A stretch of DNA of 64,000 nt from an uncultured Verrucomicrobiae bacterium. GTDB lineage: Bacteria > Verrucomicrobiota > Verrucomicrobiia > Limisphaerales > AAA164-E04. Positions within the stretch are counted from its first letter, which is position 1. Each line of letters opens with the position of its first letter. Positions 8,896 through 17,931 of this stretch are shown here, one piece after another. The position numbers were made by a program, and so were the translations under genes. The stretch covers positions 4,749,797 through 4,813,796 of the forward strand of contig OX638380.1 in NCBI GenBank assembly GCA_951813855.1, in the 5' to 3' direction. The notes beneath the pieces were generated by a model. That model ran no database searches. It had not been told where the DNA came from and saw only the letters and a list, made by a program, of their open reading frames with translations.

Positions 8896-9452
8896 CTGTC
8901 GTTCGGTGGGTTCGCTCGATCAAAAACCGACCGGGGAACGCAGGCGTCTAACGTCGGAACTGGAACCTGCATGGTAAACGGCGGCAGGCTCAATCCGCAA
9001 CGGATTTTTAACGATCTCCGAAACTCCGAGCCTGCTCTATTCCCACCGGATGTTCGCGCCTGACGATATTCGGATTCGCCTGGCGAACCCAAGAGGTGAA
9101 TGCGGAAAAACGAGATAATTTGCAGCCAGGACGAAGGAAACTCTCCGCTTCAAGCTACGCTTGCAAAAGCGCGGTTGCGGGATAGGAAATTCTTCGGATG
9201 GAATAGAAAACTCGCCAGTCCGAATCGGCGCCCCCAAGGACGTGATCCTTAATCGGACGGCCAGTTGAAAAACGACAGGCTGACAAGGGGGCCTTGATCC
9301 CGAGCGATTCTTCGCGACCGCTTTTCAAAGTGAAATCGCAAGAACGGCACCTCAAGGGTGATGCTTACGACATCCGATACGAATGAGAACGTCGGACATC
9401 CGAGAAACGAATCACCCGGTTCGTTCCGATCAGTCGATCGTTACGCAGGTTC
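8896..9452. other. Intergenic region, no gene recognised
   Basis: This 557-bp stretch separates the sulfatase start from the end of the ATPase-nuclease gene. Only short open frames of low quality occur on either strand. It should contain the sulfatase promoter, but I cannot point to convincing boxes. Confidence 0.5.
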
Positions 9453-12158
9453 TTAATCCGCTCCGTAGAGGTTTTCGATTTGAGATTTGACCGTATCAGC
9501 GAGTCGGTCGGCGCTGGTATTGAGGATAATAATTGCGTATTCGCGAGTGAAGGTGATGAGATTCGGCACGATAATCTGCAAACCGAGAATCAATTCGACA
9601 ACGTCGTCTGCCGTGGCGTAAGGCGCATCCAAATGATCCCGGCAATATCCTGAAACCATTCCGGTAGCCAAATGATCTAGCGTTTGATTTTCCAAATACT
9701 TGATGGCTGCGATAAATTGATCGAACGTCAACGTTCGGTTCGTCTTGATTCGCTCTCCTAATTCTGTCACCCAATTCGCGACTTCCCGATGATCGAAAAG
9801 CTCGAATACTTCACGAAAGGTCAGGACTGGAATCGCGCCATATTTGACTGAATATTCCAATAACTTTCCGAGACCGCCGGTCGTCATCGGGGTGATTTTA
9901 AGGTCGCGGCAGCGAGTCGAAACGGCACCGGCCTGATAACCGGGAGCGATCAAAAGGGCGTAATTGGCGCGGTTTTTGTTTCGGTGCTCCGCGATGGCGT
10001 CGAGCGATAGGTTGCCCGTTTTGACGACCCCGTGTTGGGACGACTTGGCGTCGAAAACAAAATCGAACGACTGAGGATTAGGCAAATATTTTGGCCTTTT
10101 TTTCCGGGACGGGGGTAAAATCGGATTTGCGATTCGTCCCGGTCCGGTTTCGTCTCTGGGATCTCGAATTGGAGGCAAAATCGCTTTGGCGATGCCGTCC
10201 GGTTCGCCTTTTTTTCCGAGATCCTGAACCTTGAAACCTAAATAACTCAGCGCATCGGAAACGACCGTCTCCAAACGGTCGCTATGTTGACTGTCGATTT
10301 CCGTGACTTTCAGCAACCGGACGATCGTGCTCCCCGAACGACGACGTTCGACGGCTCGAAAGCGCATTAATTTATCCCGGTAATCGAGCGCGTTTTTTAC
10401 GATTTCAGGGGCGACGCCAAAATCCAGCTGAAACATATCGGTCAACAGGCCGATCATGGCCGTCGTTTTGATTACGTCTTTTGCCGCATTGCTCTGAGAG
10501 TGCTCGACGACGAATGGATGTGCTTGATTAATGATTACCGAACAGTCTCTGATGCGGAATTTGGCGTAACTGTCGTCGGACAGCGTTTCGAATTTAACGC
10601 AGTCGAGAGCGGATTTGATATCGTCGGCCGTTTTTTCCTGCCATAATCGGCTTTGTTCCTCCCGGTCGGCGATTCCCGTCTCGTCGATCAATTCGGGAAT
10701 GACCGATTGAGTGCTCAGAGTTTCCGCTATCACGGAACGAAGCGGATTGAGCGAAATCAAACCGAGCGACCGGACCAGCGTGTCGCCGCCGTCCGGCAGG
10801 GCCAACGGGCTCTCGGTGTCGTAAGCGTCTTTCGCCCGGTCGAACAGCTTTCCCAAGAAAGCACGGAATCGTTTGATTTCTCGGGTCTCCCGAAACCGTT
10901 CTCGATTGGTCGTCACGAAGCGATTCAATCCGTCGGCGCGCACGGTCATCCGGAATCTCGGCCACGCCGCATGATGGAGATTATCCAGGCCGAATCCGGG
11001 GTCGAGCTGGTTGACGATTCTTCCGAGAACATTGACGTGGATTCCGTTCGAAGTCCCTCGTAACTCGCTCTTTCCGGCACTGATCTTTTCATCGTACAGC
11101 TTTACCGTTCCGGTGAGTCGGCCGATACCCGGTAGTTCCAGGTGCGGAACGGGGTGAGTTCCGAATTCGAGGGGAAGACGCGTTGCGTTCGAGTCCTCGG
11201 AAAACTCTGAATTCCCGTTCGGGAGCGATTCGCTTTCGTCCCCATCCGAGTCGTCGATTTCCAATTCCTCGATACCGAGCTGAGGGCCGATGATCCATTT
11301 CTTGATCAAGGGCACCTTGATTTTAGCCGAATCGAGCCGGTCTCCGTTGAGCTTTATCTCCATTTCGGTTCCCAACGGAAGTGCCGCCGCCAGCATTCGT
11401 CGCAAGACCCCGATTTTTAACTGACGCCCGGCAGGTTTGAGACCGGTCAATACCGCCAAGGTCCAAGTATTGCCCGGAGGCCGGGATAACTTCTCCGGCG
11501 CAACTCCGAATTCGTCTCGTTCGGTTGGCGGCTCGAGCTGCTCAGCACCGTTTGTCCGCCCCGGGGAATCAGGGCAGGCGATTAACCGAAGGATCTCCTT
11601 GCCGACGGAGATATCGGTCAGCGCCTGAGCAAGTTCCACTTCGCTAAGTTCGAAAACTTCTAACTCCAGATGGTTAAGCAAGCTGTTGCGAGGAAGCGAT
11701 TCTCTGATCGTATCGACTTCACCGTAATTCATCGTAACGCGCCTGATGATTCCGTCGGCGGATTTGCAGAGGTAGGTCAGACGTTCGGCGAGCACGTAGG
11801 TGGCTAATTTTCCGACGCCGAATTTCCCGATCAAGGGGCGGTGAAATCGCTCGGGACAATCTTCCTTGGGAGAGAACGCAATTCGCCAGAGGTCACGAAG
11901 CCCGTTCAAATCCATCGAATAACCGTCGTCGAACACCGTCATGGCGGCGTCAGGGGCCGACAACGGCTCCGACACTCGCACATCGACGAAGGTAGCTCCT
12001 GCGTCCCAACCGTTGGCGATCAGTTCTTCGAAGGCTTTTTGCGGCGAGGAATAGAGCTGTTCGCTGAAGTGTTTCAGAAAACGGGCGCTGAGTTCGACAG
12101 GAATGCTCGAAACTTTCGTTCCGATCCCGTCTATCGTGACGGCGGGTTCTCGGTTCAT
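9453..12158 (-). CDS. GHKL (HSP90-like) ATPase fused to PD-(D/E)XK nuclease; candidate defence protein
   Basis: A 901-residue protein. The N-terminal GHKL ATPase has the N-box EELIANGWDA (Glu44/Glu45, Asn49, Asp52), the G1 box FDDGYSM (76-82) and the G2 box IGKFGVGK (110-117), a layout like MORC and HSP90-type ATPases. The middle 400 residues are unassigned. Near residues 653-705 a nuclease core is visible: GEPDG supplies the PD (Asp654) and VFDAKSS supplies D-x-K (about 703-705). Between them lies a short proline-rich duplication (AILPPI, then PILPPS). No signal peptide or membrane segment is seen. GHKL-nuclease fusions have been linked to anti-phage and restriction functions, so an ATP-gated nuclease is plausible. 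No partner gene is adjacent. Identity of the two domains is well supported; the biological role is inferred. Confidence 0.8.
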   Translation of the reverse strand: MNREPAVTIDGIGTKVSSIPVELSARFLKHFSEQLYSSPQKAFEELIANGWDAGATFVDVRVSEPLSAPDAAMTVFDDGYSMDLNGLRDLWRIAFSPKEDCPERFHRPLIGKFGVGKLATYVLAERLTYLCKSADGIIRRVTMNYGEVDTIRESLPRNSLLNHLELEVFELSEVELAQALTDISVGKEILRLIACPDSPGRTNGAEQLEPPTERDEFGVAPEKLSRPPGNTWTLAVLTGLKPAGRQLKIGVLRRMLAAALPLGTEMEIKLNGDRLDSAKIKVPLIKKWIIGPQLGIEELEIDDSDGDESESLPNGNSEFSEDSNATRLPLEFGTHPVPHLELPGIGRLTGTVKLYDEKISAGKSELRGTSNGIHVNVLGRIVNQLDPGFGLDNLHHAAWPRFRMTVRADGLNRFVTTNRERFRETREIKRFRAFLGKLFDRAKDAYDTESPLALPDGGDTLVRSLGLISLNPLRSVIAETLSTQSVIPELIDETGIADREEQSRLWQEKTADDIKSALDCVKFETLSDDSYAKFRIRDCSVIINQAHPFVVEHSQSNAAKDVIKTTAMIGLLTDMFQLDFGVAPEIVKNALDYRDKLMRFRAVERRRSGSTIVRLLKVTEIDSQHSDRLETVVSDALSYLGFKVQDLGKKGEPDGIAKAILPPIRDPRDETGPGRIANPILPPSRKKRPKYLPNPQSFDFVFDAKSSQHGVVKTGNLSLDAIAEHRNKNRANYALLIAPGYQAGAVSTRCRDLKITPMTTGGLGKLLEYSVKYGAIPVLTFREVFELFDHREVANWVTELGERIKTNRTLTFDQFIAAIKYLENQTLDHLATGMVSGYCRDHLDAPYATADDVVELILGLQIIVPNLITFTREYAIIILNTSADRLADTVKSQIENLYGAD

Positions 12159-12298
12159 TTTTCGTTTATTGCGTATTTCGATCTAATTTGACGACTCAGT
12201 TCACCCTAGATGAAGGTTATTGTCGAGAACCAATCTCCAAACGGTTCCCGAGAAAAATGCCCCGATCGAATAATATCGTCTGACGGGTTACGGTATTT

Positions 12299-12721
12299 TC
12301 AATGGAACGGGTCAGGCTCGTTGAGCCAAGCATGGGTTATTCTTATCCCCAGTGTTCGGCCGACGTAAACCGATTCGGTCCGGATTCGATAACGCCGTGG
12401 CAACCAGGTCTCCCGGGTTTCCTGTTCCGGTGCCAAATGGGGGGCGTCCGATCGGCGGTATCCGGCTGCGATTAGCTTCGAAACCTCGGACCGGTTCGAG
12501 CAGCTGAATGGAAACATCGACGGTTTTCGCCGGCGGATTAGGAACGTCGCCGGTTCGAACCAATCGGCGGAAATCGTCCGGTTTGACAATTGATTACCGA
12601 GAGGCAACGTCGAAAACGGCAGGTCGTTGAGCGGGAGCGCCACGGCGCCTGTGGCCGCAACGTGGTCTCGCCGGTAATTGCGACGGTCCTGAAGGAATAA
12701 TCGCTCGGCGAATCGAGGCAA
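12299..12721 (-). pseudogene. Unrecognised decayed reading frame downstream of lysS
   Basis: Two overlapping minus frames are open here, and neither has a clear family. One ends ETWLPRRYRIRTESVYVGRT and has a protein-like composition; the other contains AKTVDVSIQLLEPVRGFE. The pattern suggests a secreted or wall-associated protein gene damaged by frameshifts. It may also be chance open sequence in GC-rich DNA. Confidence 0.25.
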
Positions 12722-12727
12722 GGCCGC

Positions 12728-14191
12728 TTAGGAATCGGCCGTAGCCGACTCGGGATGCTCGGGCTTCATTTGAGGAAACAGAATAACGTCGCGAATGTTA
12801 TCCTGACTCAAAAGAGTCATGCACAAACGGTCGATTCCTATTCCCATTCCGCCGGCGGGCGGCATGCCGTGTTCCAGCGCGATCAGAAAATCCTCGTCGA
12901 GTTTTTGGCGTTCGCCGCCGGCCTGTTCTTCCAGTCTCGCCCGTTGTTCCACCGGATCGTTTTGCTCGGAATAGGCCGGGGCGATTTCCTGCCCGTTGAT
13001 GCAACATTCGAAGACTTCTACCGTTGACGGATCGTCCGGAGAAAGCTTGGCCAAAGGGACCAATTCCTTGGGGAGATGCGTCACGAACGTGGGCTGAATC
13101 AGGTTGGGTTCGATCAGTTTTTCGAACACCGCGTTCGTGATTTCGTAATCTTCGCAATCCGGTCGAATTTCCAGATCGAGTTCCAAAGCCTGGGAGCGGC
13201 GCTCCGCCGGTTCCAGGTCGAACCAATCCGTCCCCATCCGTTCGCGAATCAAATCCCGGTATCGAACACGGCGCCAATCAGTCTTGAGATCGATGGCGCT
13301 CTTGCCGTCTTTCGCTGGAATCTCCTGACTGCCGATCACTCGCTCCGCCACCTGCCGGATCATGGATTGCAGCAATTCCATCATCGTCCGGTAATCGCCG
13401 TAGGTTTGATAGACTTCCAGCATGGTGAATTCCGGATTGTGCCGGCGGGAAAGTCCCTCGTTGCGGAAATTGCGGCCGATTTCGAAAACCCGGTCGAATC
13501 CGCCGACCAAGAGGCGTTTCAAGTGGAGTTCGATGGCGATGCGCAAATGAAAGTCGCAATTTAACGCCTGATGACGGGTGACGAAAGTCTTGGCTGCCGC
13601 ACCTCCGGGAATGGTCTGCATCATGGGCGTTTCCACTTCCATAAAGCCTCGGGAATGAAGGAATTGCCGGATTTCCCAGATGATTCGGCTGCGCTTTTGA
13701 AACACGTTCCGAGTCTCCTCGTTGGCCATGAGGTCGAGGTAGCGCTGGCGATAACGGATTTCGGGATTTTCCAAACCGGACCACTTGTCGGGGGGCGGGC
13801 GCAAGGCTTTGCTCAGCACGGTAAAGGTGGCGAGCTTCAGAGATTTTTCCTGCGTTCGAGTCGTAAAAGACTGGCCGCTAACCCCAATGATATCGCCTAA
13901 ATCCAATTCCCGGAGTTGTTGGAAGGCCTCGTCGCCTAACGTCTGCTTTTGAGCGTAAAGCTGCAGGCGTCCGCTCTGGTCCTGGATATGCAAAAACTGC
14001 GATTTCCCCATGACCCGATGAGATACGATCCGGCCCGCGAGAGCGGTTTCCCGGCCTTCTTCGAAATTCCGGAGCGCTTGCTCGCAAGTTTCGGCGACGG
14101 CAAACCGGTTGGCGAACGGATCGATGCCCGCTTGGCGGAAAGCTTCCAGCTTTTCAAGGCGGCGGGCGATAAGCGAATGATCCCTGTCCAT
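12728..14191 (-). CDS. lysS: Lysine--tRNA ligase, class II
   Basis: A 487-residue class II lysyl-tRNA synthetase that charges tRNA-Lys in the cytoplasm. The N-terminal OB-fold anticodon-binding domain includes GRIVSHRVMGKSQFLHIQD. The catalytic domain shows motif 2 (FRNEGLSRRHNPEFTMLE) and motif 3 (GGMGIGIDRLCM). Length and domain order match the family. The ATG at 14191 gives a normal N-terminus. A tRNA-Val gene lies about 100 bp upstream on the same strand, so the two could share a transcript. Confidence 0.97.
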   Translation of the reverse strand: MDRDHSLIARRLEKLEAFRQAGIDPFANRFAVAETCEQALRNFEEGRETALAGRIVSHRVMGKSQFLHIQDQSGRLQLYAQKQTLGDEAFQQLRELDLGDIIGVSGQSFTTRTQEKSLKLATFTVLSKALRPPPDKWSGLENPEIRYRQRYLDLMANEETRNVFQKRSRIIWEIRQFLHSRGFMEVETPMMQTIPGGAAAKTFVTRHQALNCDFHLRIAIELHLKRLLVGGFDRVFEIGRNFRNEGLSRRHNPEFTMLEVYQTYGDYRTMMELLQSMIRQVAERVIGSQEIPAKDGKSAIDLKTDWRRVRYRDLIRERMGTDWFDLEPAERRSQALELDLEIRPDCEDYEITNAVFEKLIEPNLIQPTFVTHLPKELVPLAKLSPDDPSTVEVFECCINGQEIAPAYSEQNDPVEQRARLEEQAGGERQKLDEDFLIALEHGMPPAGGMGIGIDRLCMTLLSQDNIRDVILFPQMKPEHPESATADS

Positions 14192-14292
14192 AATCTATGG
14201 CGAACGTTAGTTCAATTTGCCGAATTTCCTCTCGCTCGAGAAATACGGCCGGGCTATCCGGTAGAGACAGGAGGAGGTTCCGTCGGGGCGGA

Positions 14293-14367
14293 TGGTGCGC
14301 GATACTGGACTTGAACCAGTGACCTCCACCGTGTCAAGGTGATGCTCTACCACTGAGCTAACCGCGC
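14293..14367 (-). tRNA. tRNA-Val (anticodon GAC)
   Basis: Read on the minus strand, a 7-bp acceptor stem (GCGCGGT with ATCGCGC), the D arm GCTCAGTGGTAGAGC, an anticodon loop TTGACAC and the T arm CTGGTTCAAGTCCAG fold into a standard cloverleaf. The anticodon is GAC (valine). The discriminator A and an encoded CCA occupy 14296 down to 14293. Confidence 0.96.
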
Positions 14368-14621
14368 TCCCGACGAGTCAGAATCAAGCATTCTTTCGAC
14401 TTGTTCAAGTACAATCCGATCGATCCGACTAGTGGCGCAACGCGCATCGAAAGAACAATCGAAGAGGGTAACTGCCTGCGTATTCCGGATTCCAATAGTT
14501 GCCACCACTCGCTCTGTCACGGTTAGAACGAAGTCCCTTCCGAACGCTTATCGACTCGAATAAAACAGACCGGGGATCCTGCTTCAGAAATCCCCGGCCG
14601 CTAGATTGCTGCCGATTGTCC

Positions 14622-15000
14622 TTACGGTCCGGTCGACACTTCGGACTGATGGAAGGCGGCCTTGAAGAACCGGGCGGTTCCGACGGTCACCAGCACCTTC
14701 CAACCGCCGCCGTTCTTGTCCAGATCCACTGTCTCCACGACCGTCTACTCGCCCTTGATCAAGTCGTCTGTCGCCAAGATCGCCACCGTGGTATTCGGGG
14801 TGCCGGTCACGTTGACCGGCAAGCTCGCTTCGTTCAACGTCGAGAAGGACAACTGCGGCACGATGGTCGGCACGCCTTCTCCCTCTACCGTCACGGTAAA
14901 GGCCATTAAAGCCTCGTTTCAGTTGTTATCGCCCGCCTGATCAACCATGACGGAGTAAACGCCGGGTTGCTTCACCGTCATCACCGAGCCTTCGACCCGA
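14622..15000 (-). pseudogene. C-terminal remnant of a large extracellular beta-domain protein
   Basis: One minus-strand frame is readable across two internal stops. It reads VMTVKQPGVYSVMVDQAGDN, a TGA, MAFTVTVEGEGVPTIVPQ, LPVNVTGTPNTTVAIL, a TAG, then TVVETVDLDKNGGGWKVLVT and a normal end at TAA 14622-14624. Repeating beta-strand composition and acidic loops resemble Ig-like or fibronectin-like modules of secreted Verrucomicrobiota proteins. Both stops are one G-to-A step from TGG, consistent with two Trp-to-stop mutations. No 5' part is present. Confidence 0.6.
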
Positions 15001-15199
15001 TTTCCCTTACTCCGTCCATCATCGCCTCGTCCATCTCTAGCCTGATATGTATCTCTAGGTGCTTTATCTGCTCAGCAATCAGCCGGCGCCCCTCGGATTT
15101 CGGCTCCACCGCCACCATCCGCTCGACCAGCCACACCAGATCCCCGGCGATCTTCCGCTGCCTTTCCCTGGCGGCCTTGATGTCAGCATCCTCGGTCAT
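14981..15199 (-). CDS. Small charged helical protein, unknown function
   Basis: A 72-residue frame beginning MTEDADIKAARERQRKIAGD and continuing as one amphipathic, strongly charged helix-rich protein. The start at 15199 is chosen because GGAG lies 8 bases upstream; the frame is open a little further. It overlaps the left edge of the decayed beta-domain remnant. No family recognised. It could be a fragment of a mobile-element cargo gene. Confidence 0.5.
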   Translation of the reverse strand: MTEDADIKAARERQRKIAGDLVWLVERMVAVEPKSEGRRLIAEQIKHLEIHIRLEMDEAMMDGVREIGSKAR

Positions 15200-15388
15200 A
15201 TTTCTTGCTCCGATTGCCGAAGGCAATCGTCAATCCAGATCACCTGCTATATCGAGCCGCAGAGATCGATGTTCTTTGCTATTGACTCCGTACCCGCCGC
15301 CTAGTCTACTTGATCTTGAACAGACTGGTTGATTAAGCTCCATTCCGAGCGCTCTCCAAGCTGCATCCGGATTGTCGTGTTCTAAGTC

Positions 15389-15593
15389 ATGGAGTTTCGA
15401 AAAAATCTACTTTTGCATTTATGCTGGGCGCTACTTCTTGCTGCTTGCAGTAAGACGGACAACGCCGAATCGCTTCGCCAGCTTCGGCAAGCGGCCGAGC
15501 AGGGCGATGCCGAGGCGCAATGTAAACTCGCGGCCATGTATTACAGAGGCCAAGGGGTTCCCAAGGATTATGCCAACGCGGTTCGCTGGTATA
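15389..15593 (+). pseudogene. Sel1-repeat lipoprotein, N-terminal part cut by an IS
   Basis: A lipoprotein signal peptide (MEFRKNLLLHLCWALLLAAC, lipobox LAAC) is followed by one Sel1-like repeat: LRQAAEQGDAEAQCKLAAMY, then GVPKDYANAVRWY. At 15594 the sequence changes to the terminal repeat of an IS630-type element at a TA dinucleotide, and a stop follows within it. A Sel1 C-terminal segment lies at 21084-21240 in the same orientation, so a single gene was probably split by about 5.5 kb of mobile DNA. Confidence 0.82.
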
Positions 15594-15967
15594 TCAATCA
15601 TTGCAAAAGTAATGTCATGTAATTATATATCGAGTATCATCCAATTTAAAGTATGATTGGACCATTCCCATTTTCTTTTGGATGGATTGCATAATGTTTT
15701 GAATTTTCTGTTGCATCGTCTTTTTGTTGGGTATCATTATTTTAGCTAATCTTTGCTTTAAATGGTTCCAAACCTGCTCATCGGGATTTAATTCAGGGCT
15801 GTATGGAGGAAGATATTTCATTTCAATACTATCGTTTTCGGCTACGAACTCTTGGGTATAATCTGCTGTATGATAGCTGGCGTTATCACAAACAACAATT
15901 ATTTTCCGTCCCACATCCTTAGAGAGTTTCGATAAGAACTCACAAAAACGCTGGGCATTCATTTTTC
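15594..15967 (-). mobile_element. Truncated IS630-family element (3' end)
   Basis: This is nearly identical to 28811-29184 of the complete IS630 copy, with one obvious substitution near 15765. It keeps the terminal repeat at a TA target and the last part of the transposase (CDNASYH and SPELNPDEQVWN motifs). Homology stops abruptly at 15967, where the IS66 inverted repeat begins. No functional transposase remains. Confidence 0.93.
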
Positions 15968-17931
15968 GTAATTGATTAGCGGGTTTGAACGCCATTTTGA
16001 ACTAAACGATCTGACGAAAAGGATGCATTCTCATGATCAAGGATTTCATATTTTGCTTTTGTCAGGAGATGAGTGAACTCATTCCATCCGACGTCCTTGG
16101 TTGATCGTCTTGCGGCTTCAGATCAAATATCCTCGACCAACAACGTTGGCTTTCGAGTGGCATTCGATTGCCGTTCCAGCAAAATTACGGGAATAATCCC
16201 AAGCTCCATGATTTCGGAAAACCAGTGCTGAAAGCACGATAAGACCCGAGCCGGTATCAACCGAGGGTGATCGAACCGAGAACTAAAGCGCTGACGCCAA
16301 CGTCTCCAAAACCGACTCCTTTTTCAGGCGAGAGGTAGCCGTGACGCTAGTGATGGCCGCCCGACTCTGAGCCCCTCTCTGATTTTTCGAGCACTGGGAA
16401 ACCTTCCGAGCCTTGACGCCCGGTCGCAGAGCCCGTTCGGCTCGATTGTTGGTCGGTTCAAGTTTTGGATGGTCCAGAAATCGAAGCAACTGGCCCTTTT
16501 GATTCTGGAGCCACAAGCTATTCAGCATCTTTTGATTATCCGGATCACTCAAGGATCGTGGTCTCAGATGATGATCGAGCTTTTGTTTCAAGTCGATCAC
16601 TGCCGTCTGAAATTCCTTCGCGGTCCCATGGCCTGCGAGATTCAACTCCCTCAATTCCATGGCTTGTCGAAAGACATCTTTCGTATAATTGGCGAACCAC
16701 CTCCCTTTGCCAGCTTTCCGGTCGGCCAAATCGGTCAAATTTCGTTGCCGGTGAGCCAGGCATCTTTGGTGGGGCACGGAATCAAAGCTCTGAGGTTGGT
16801 AACTCGTAAAACCGTCAACGACCACGATTCCCCGAAACGAAGGATCGATCACTTGGGCCACCTCGGCCGCACGATGATGCCGTTCAATTTGATAATAAAT
16901 CGCCTTCTCGTTGCAAAACGTCATCAAAAAATGGGGGATTCCCCCGACTTTCCAACCGGTATCGTCCGTGTGAATGATATCCGCTTGAGCCAGTTCCGCC
17001 TTGATTTCCTGAGCCAGTTCGCCAAGTTTCCCTTGCTCCGCCGCCTTCAGAGCCTTCTGGGTGATCGCACTTTGGGTCACGGGGATCTGGAGATAATCGT
17101 TGAGCACCTTCTCCGTCTGGCGCAATGACATTCCCGAATCGTAATGCAAGGCCAACGCCAAAGCATCGACTCGGGAGCCAATCCGATGAGCCGTCGCTCC
17201 AAACTGATCCTTCGCTAATTCAGGATGCGTGCCCCGGACCTTGTGTCCGCATCCCGTGCACTCCGCGACCTCAATCGAAAAGTATTTGATCACTCGGCCA
17301 ATGAGTCGGGGCAGATCAATCGTCGTCGCGGTTTCCGAGGCTTGTCGCTCAAGTTTCGCCCCGCACTTCGGACAGGCATCGGTATCCAGTGAAGCCTGAA
17401 ACTCTTGGATTTCATCCGGTTCTTGGGGCTCCGGCGCTGGTTTATGGCGAAACTTTCCTTGCCCCGGTTTGCGACCGGGCTTTTGGGGGTTTTCTTTGCG
17501 TTTGCCCTTGGAAAAAGGGGTAGCCGAACGATGGTTTTCTCTCTCCGACGTTTCCAGTTGTTGCCGCAAATCCTGGTTTTCTTGTTTCAATTGGTCGGCA
17601 ATCTCGAAATCTGCCGAGAGCGATGCGGGATCAGTTTGGCAACCACAGGAGCCGATCTGTTGTTGCCAATCTCGGATCAATTGCCGCAATTTCCGAATAA
17701 CGTTCCGTAATTTCTGATTCTGTTGCTGCAATTTCTGATTTTCCGCTTCCAGCGTCTCCACGCGCTGCATCGCAAGCTCAAGAGCCTTAACCAATTCCGC
17801 TGGATCCGCTTCGTGCAGTCGATGAGGATCAATCCCCGGCATGTTGCCTATTATAGCCTCATTTAAAAAAAAGTCAAGTCGAACCTCGAAATTCCTTGAA
17901 AAAACCCCATTTTAACCCGCTAATCAATTAC
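15968..17931 (-). mobile_element. IS66-family insertion sequence, single-gene type
   Basis: The ends are a perfect 18-bp inverted repeat, GTAATTGATTAGCGGGTT at 15968-15985 and its complement at 17914-17931; IS66 ends commonly begin GTAA. It carries one transposase gene and no tnpA/tnpB, as in the ISBst12-like subgroup. The usual 8-bp target duplication is absent: the flanks are CATTTTTC and GATTGAAC. Rearrangement after insertion is therefore likely. Confidence 0.92.
16283..17842 (-). CDS. IS66-family transposase (TnpC-like)
   Basis: A 519-residue IS66 transposase. The N-terminus is a coiled coil rich in Q and L (LEAENQKLQQQNQKLRNVIR), followed by a zinc-binding segment (ACPKCGAKLE and CTGCGHKV). 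The DDE core has IIHTDDTGWKV, IVVVDGFTSY, the QRCLAHRQRNL region and NNRAERALRPGVKARKVSQ near the end. Length is normal and no disruption is seen, so it may be active. Confidence 0.95.
   Translation of the reverse strand: MPGIDPHRLHEADPAELVKALELAMQRVETLEAENQKLQQQNQKLRNVIRKLRQLIRDWQQQIGSCGCQTDPASLSADFEIADQLKQENQDLRQQLETSERENHRSATPFSKGKRKENPQKPGRKPGQGKFRHKPAPEPQEPDEIQEFQASLDTDACPKCGAKLERQASETATTIDLPRLIGRVIKYFSIEVAECTGCGHKVRGTHPELAKDQFGATAHRIGSRVDALALALHYDSGMSLRQTEKVLNDYLQIPVTQSAITQKALKAAEQGKLGELAQEIKAELAQADIIHTDDTGWKVGGIPHFLMTFCNEKAIYYQIERHHRAAEVAQVIDPSFRGIVVVDGFTSYQPQSFDSVPHQRCLAHRQRNLTDLADRKAGKGRWFANYTKDVFRQAMELRELNLAGHGTAKEFQTAVIDLKQKLDHHLRPRSLSDPDNQKMLNSLWLQNQKGQLLRFLDHPKLEPTNNRAERALRPGVKARKVSQCSKNQRGAQSRAAITSVTATSRLKKESVLETLASAL

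Noticed and set aside
14499..14940. Plus-strand open frames of 90-136 codons
   Set aside because: They run antisense to the readable beta-domain remnant on the minus strand and have no protein-like pattern of their own.
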